Shown here piece after piece: positions 52,211 to 54,575 of a stretch of 54,575 nt of DNA. The position numbers were made by a program, and so were the translations under genes. The stretch's first letter is position 1; the number at the start of each line of letters is the position of its first letter. This DNA comes from Candidatus Eremiobacterota bacterium (GTDB lineage: Bacteria > Vulcanimicrobiota > Vulcanimicrobiia > Vulcanimicrobiales > Vulcanimicrobiaceae). The stretch is from NCBI GenBank assembly GCA_019235885.1, contig JAFAKB010000029.1, forward strand, positions 1-54,575, read 5' to 3'. The notes beneath the pieces were generated by a model that saw only the letters and a program-made list of their open reading frames with translations, was not told the origin of the DNA and did not search any database.

Positions 52211-53878
52211 CTAGGGAATCGTGAGCGGGCGGTAGCGTAGGCGGTGCGGCTTGGCGGCCTCCTCGCCGAGCCGCGCCTTCTTGTTCGCTTCGTACTCCTG
52301 GTAGTTGCCCTCGCAAAAATAGACGCGCGAGTCGCCCTCGAAGGCGATGATGTGGGTCGCGATGCGGTCGAGGAACCAGCGGTCGTGGCTGATCACCATC
52401 ACCGTCCCGGCGAACTCGCTCAGCGCGTCCTCGAGCGCGCGCAGCGTCTCGACGTCGAGGTCGTTCGAGGGCTCGTCGAGCAGCAGCACGTTGGCGCCCG
52501 ACATCAGCGTCTTCGCCAAATGCAGCCGGCCGCGCTCGCCGCCCGAGAGCGTCCCGACCTTCTTCTGCTGGTCGGCGCCTTTGAAGTTAAAGCGGCCGAG
52601 GTACGCGCGCGAGGGCATCTCGAAGCGGCCGACCTGCAAGAGGTCGCGTCCGCCGGCGACGTCGTCGAAGACGCTTTTCTCGTCCTCGAGCGACTCGCGC
52701 GACTGGTCGACCACCGCCAGCTTCACCGTCGGGCCGATCGCGATCTCGCCCGCGTCGGGCCGCTCCTTGCCGGAGATCATCCGGAACAGCGTCGACTTGC
52801 CGGCGCCGTTCGGCCCGATGATCCCGACGATCGCGCCGGCCGGGATGCGGAAACTGACGTCGTCCATCAGCAAACGGTCGCCGTACGCTTTGCGCACGCC
52901 GGTGAACTCGATCACCCGGTCGCCGAGCCGGTCGGCGACGGGGATGAAGATCTCTTGCGTCTCGTTGCGCTTCTGGTGCTCGTACGAGGAGAGCTCTTCG
53001 AAGCGCGCGATGCGGCTCTTGTTCTTCGACTGCCGCGCCTTCGCGCCCGAGCGCACCCACTCGAGCTCGCGCTTGAGCGCCTTCTGCCGCGCCGACTCGG
53101 CTGCTTCTTCTTGCGCCAGCCGCGCCTGCTTCTGATCGAGCCAGGAGCTGTAGTTGCCCTTCCACGGGATCCCGCGGCCGCGGTCGAGCTCCAGGATCCA
53201 CTCGGCGGCGTTGTCGAGGAAGTAGCGGTCGTGCGTCACCGCGACGACGGTGCCCGGGAAGCGCTGCAGAAACTGCTCGAGCCATTCGACGCTCTCGGCG
53301 TCGAGATGGTTCGTCGGCTCGTCGAGCAGCAGCATGTCGGGCTTCGACAGCAACAGCCGGCACAGCGCGACGCGCCGTTTCTCGCCGCCCGAGAGCGGGC
53401 CGATCTTCGCGTCCCACGGCGGAAGGCGCAGCGCGTCGGCGGCGATCTCGAGCTGCGCCTCGACGTCGTCGCCGCCTTGCGCGAACAGCTCCGCCTCGAG
53501 CTTCGCCTGCTCTTCGGCGAGCTTGTCGAAGTCCGCGTCCGGATCGCCGTACGCTGCATAGATTTCGTCGAGCCGCGCGCGCGCGGCGGTCAGGCCGCTC
53601 AGCGCTTCCTCGACCGTCTCGCGCACCGTGCGCTCCGGATCGAGCTTCGGCTCTTGCGGAAGATAGCCGATCGTGATGTTCGGCATGGGGATCGCTTCGC
53701 CGTCGATGTCGGTGTCGAGGCCGGCCATGATGCGCAGCACCGTCGACTTCCCGGCGCCGTTCAGGCCGAGGATCCCGATCTTGGCGCCGGGCAGGAAGCT
53801 GAGCGAGATGTCCTTGAGGATCTGACGTTTCGGCGGCACCGTCTTGCCGACCCGATACATCGTGTACACGTACTGCAC
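52211..53878 (-). CDS. ettA: Energy-dependent translational throttle protein (ABC-F)
   Basis: EttA gates entry of the 70S ribosome into elongation according to ATP/ADP. The 555-residue length equals E. coli EttA. Both ABC domains are intact: Walker A GLNGAGKST with signature LSGGEKRRVAL, and Walker A GPNGAGKST with LSGGERGRLHL. The family-specific start QYVYTMYRVGKTVPPKRQIL and the linker EWVRSGAKARQSKNKSRI are present. I chose the GTG at 53878 to match the family start; the frame is open further upstream. Confidence 0.95.
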   Translation of the reverse strand: MQYVYTMYRVGKTVPPKRQILKDISLSFLPGAKIGILGLNGAGKSTVLRIMAGLDTDIDGEAIPMPNITIGYLPQEPKLDPERTVRETVEEALSGLTAARARLDEIYAAYGDPDADFDKLAEEQAKLEAELFAQGGDDVEAQLEIAADALRLPPWDAKIGPLSGGEKRRVALCRLLLSKPDMLLLDEPTNHLDAESVEWLEQFLQRFPGTVVAVTHDRYFLDNAAEWILELDRGRGIPWKGNYSSWLDQKQARLAQEEAAESARQKALKRELEWVRSGAKARQSKNKSRIARFEELSSYEHQKRNETQEIFIPVADRLGDRVIEFTGVRKAYGDRLLMDDVSFRIPAGAIVGIIGPNGAGKSTLFRMISGKERPDAGEIAIGPTVKLAVVDQSRESLEDEKSVFDDVAGGRDLLQVGRFEMPSRAYLGRFNFKGADQQKKVGTLSGGERGRLHLAKTLMSGANVLLLDEPSNDLDVETLRALEDALSEFAGTVMVISHDRWFLDRIATHIIAFEGDSRVYFCEGNYQEYEANKKARLGEEAAKPHRLRYRPLTIP

Positions 53879-53959
53879 GCCGACATATTGAGCTCGCGCG
53901 CACGCATCGCCTGTTAATCGGAGAACGCGGCGGCCGCCAAGGCAGGGATCGTTTGCTCG

Positions 53960-54106
53960 ATGAATTGCGACCACACCGACCGCGCGCTCACAGCGATGCG
54001 CACGCTGCGCTTCCGCAACTCAACCGACCGCGCGTTCTTCGTGCTCGATCCCCGCCTCGATCCCGTCCGCCGCGACCCCCGTTTCCGCAGTGTGTCGGTG
54101 CTCTAG
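53960..54106 (+). pseudogene. Possible gene remnant with TPR-type C-terminus
   Basis: A 48-codon frame ends in FFVLDPRLDPVRRDPRFRSV and a stop. This DP-R-DP-R-DPRF pattern is the usual last helix-turn of TPR-containing regulators and adenylate-cyclase-like proteins, but no TPR sequence precedes it in this frame. It therefore looks like a scrap of a larger deleted gene. The rest of the 309-bp gap between ettA and the ThDP enzyme shows nothing I recognise. Confidence 0.35.
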
Positions 54107-54187
54107 TCCGGCCAGCGATTCAGCTCGGGTCAGATTTCCGCTGAGGAAACAGGACGGCCGCACGCGGGTGAAGCACGTCGCTGGCTG

Positions 54188-54575
54188 ATGGCTGTTCGAT
54201 CAGGTGGAAGAGCTGTCGTCGAGGCGTTGATCGCCAACGCCGTCGACACGGTCTTCTGCGTCCCCGGCGAGAGCTACGTCGCGGTGCTCGACGCGCTGTA
54301 CGACGCTCCGAATCTCCGCGTGATTGCGTGCCGGCACGAAGCCGCCGCCGCGAACATGGCCGAAGCGTACGGAAAGCTGACGGGCCGGCCAGGCATTTGC
54401 ATGGTGACGCGCGCCCCGGGGGCGACGCACGCCAGCATCGGCGTCCACACCGCGCGGCAGGACTCGACGCCGATGATCGTCTTCGTCGGCCAGGTCGCCC
54501 GCGGGATGCAAGGCCGCGAAGCGTTTCAGGAGATCGACTACGCGCAGGTCTTCGGCGGGCTCGCGAAGTGGGCCG
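54188..54575 (+). CDS. Thiamine-diphosphate-dependent enzyme, N-terminal part (cut by window end)
   Basis: The frame from ATG 54188 is open to the end of the window (129 codons). It shows the pyrimidine-binding domain of acetolactate synthase-like enzymes: DTVFCVPGESYVAVLDAL, CRHEAAAANMAEAYGKLTG with the ThDP-activating glutamate, then TRAPGATHASIGVHTA and MIVFVGQVARGMQGREAFQE. The substrate cannot be told without the C-terminal domain; the GES form and APGATH suggest a relative of benzaldehyde lyase or acetolactate synthase rather than a housekeeping IlvB. No clear ribosome site is seen before the ATG. Confidence 0.85.
   Translation, partial: MAVRSGGRAVVEALIANAVDTVFCVPGESYVAVLDALYDAPNLRVIACRHEAAAANMAEAYGKLTGRPGICMVTRAPGATHASIGVHTARQDSTPMIVFVGQVARGMQGREAFQEIDYAQVFGGLAKWA

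Noticed and set aside
1-54575. tRNA genes, rRNA genes, CRISPR arrays, transposases or integrases
   Set aside because: No T-loop-type cloverleaf, regularly spaced repeats or DDE/integrase motifs were recognised on either strand by eye; a dedicated scan would be needed to exclude weak cases.

Overview
This is a gene-dense, very GC-rich bacterial chromosome segment with strong G/C bias at third codon positions. No rRNA, tRNA or CRISPR array is visible. The housekeeping genes (pyrR-pyrB-pyrC-carA, valS, a B12-dependent ribonucleotide reductase, glutamine synthetase, split transketolase, ettA) are full length, so this is a cellular chromosome. The mix of high GC, a class II RNR with an intein, PyrR, a split transketolase and many unassigned secreted proteins would suit a poorly cultivated soil lineage such as Eremiobacterota (WPS-2). 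That placement is a guess from gene content, not something the sequence proves.

Layout. 1-870: end of an S41 peptidase. 879-9446 (minus strand): one long run that reads, in transcription order, thioesterase, pyrR, pyrB, pyrC, carA, a BatD-like membrane protein, a MoxR ATPase, a DUF58 protein, a VWA protein and pdxH, mostly with overlapping ends. 9546-12421 (plus): a two-gene pair that looks like the violacein enzyme VioB cut into its two halves. 12422-17455: valS, a small acidic protein, two HAD-family genes and a 3'-5' exonuclease. 17557-22582: nrdJ, preceded by a good promoter and two NrdR boxes. It carries a 432-residue intein with a LAGLIDADG endonuclease and has mosaic codon use.

22654-27460: a lower-GC accessory island. 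It holds a five-gene CBASS anti-phage operon on the minus strand (TRIP13-like ATPase, an unassigned 154-aa protein, a HORMA protein, a CD-NTase and a four-helix membrane effector), followed by a pseudogene broken by two frameshifts. 27725-36839: a looser region of ridA, a frameshifted cyclase-like gene, secreted proteins, a VOC protein, three alpha/beta hydrolases (one a proline iminopeptidase), a Vgb-like beta-propeller, two small domain-of-unknown-function genes and a truncated sensor.

36843-43511: glnA divergent from a coupled run of transketolase N, transketolase C, an OPT transporter and a small protein, then a lytic transglycosylase whose C-terminal coding region contains a dispersed palindromic repeat. 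43532-45305: an SDR and an MDR oxidoreductase, overlapping. 45453-48665: a large CHAT protease followed by a small membrane protein, the best candidate here for an undescribed protease/membrane-effector system. 48662-54575: DyP peroxidase, a second SDR, an orphan membrane-GAF sensor, ettA, a small gene remnant and the start of a ThDP-dependent enzyme cut by the window end.
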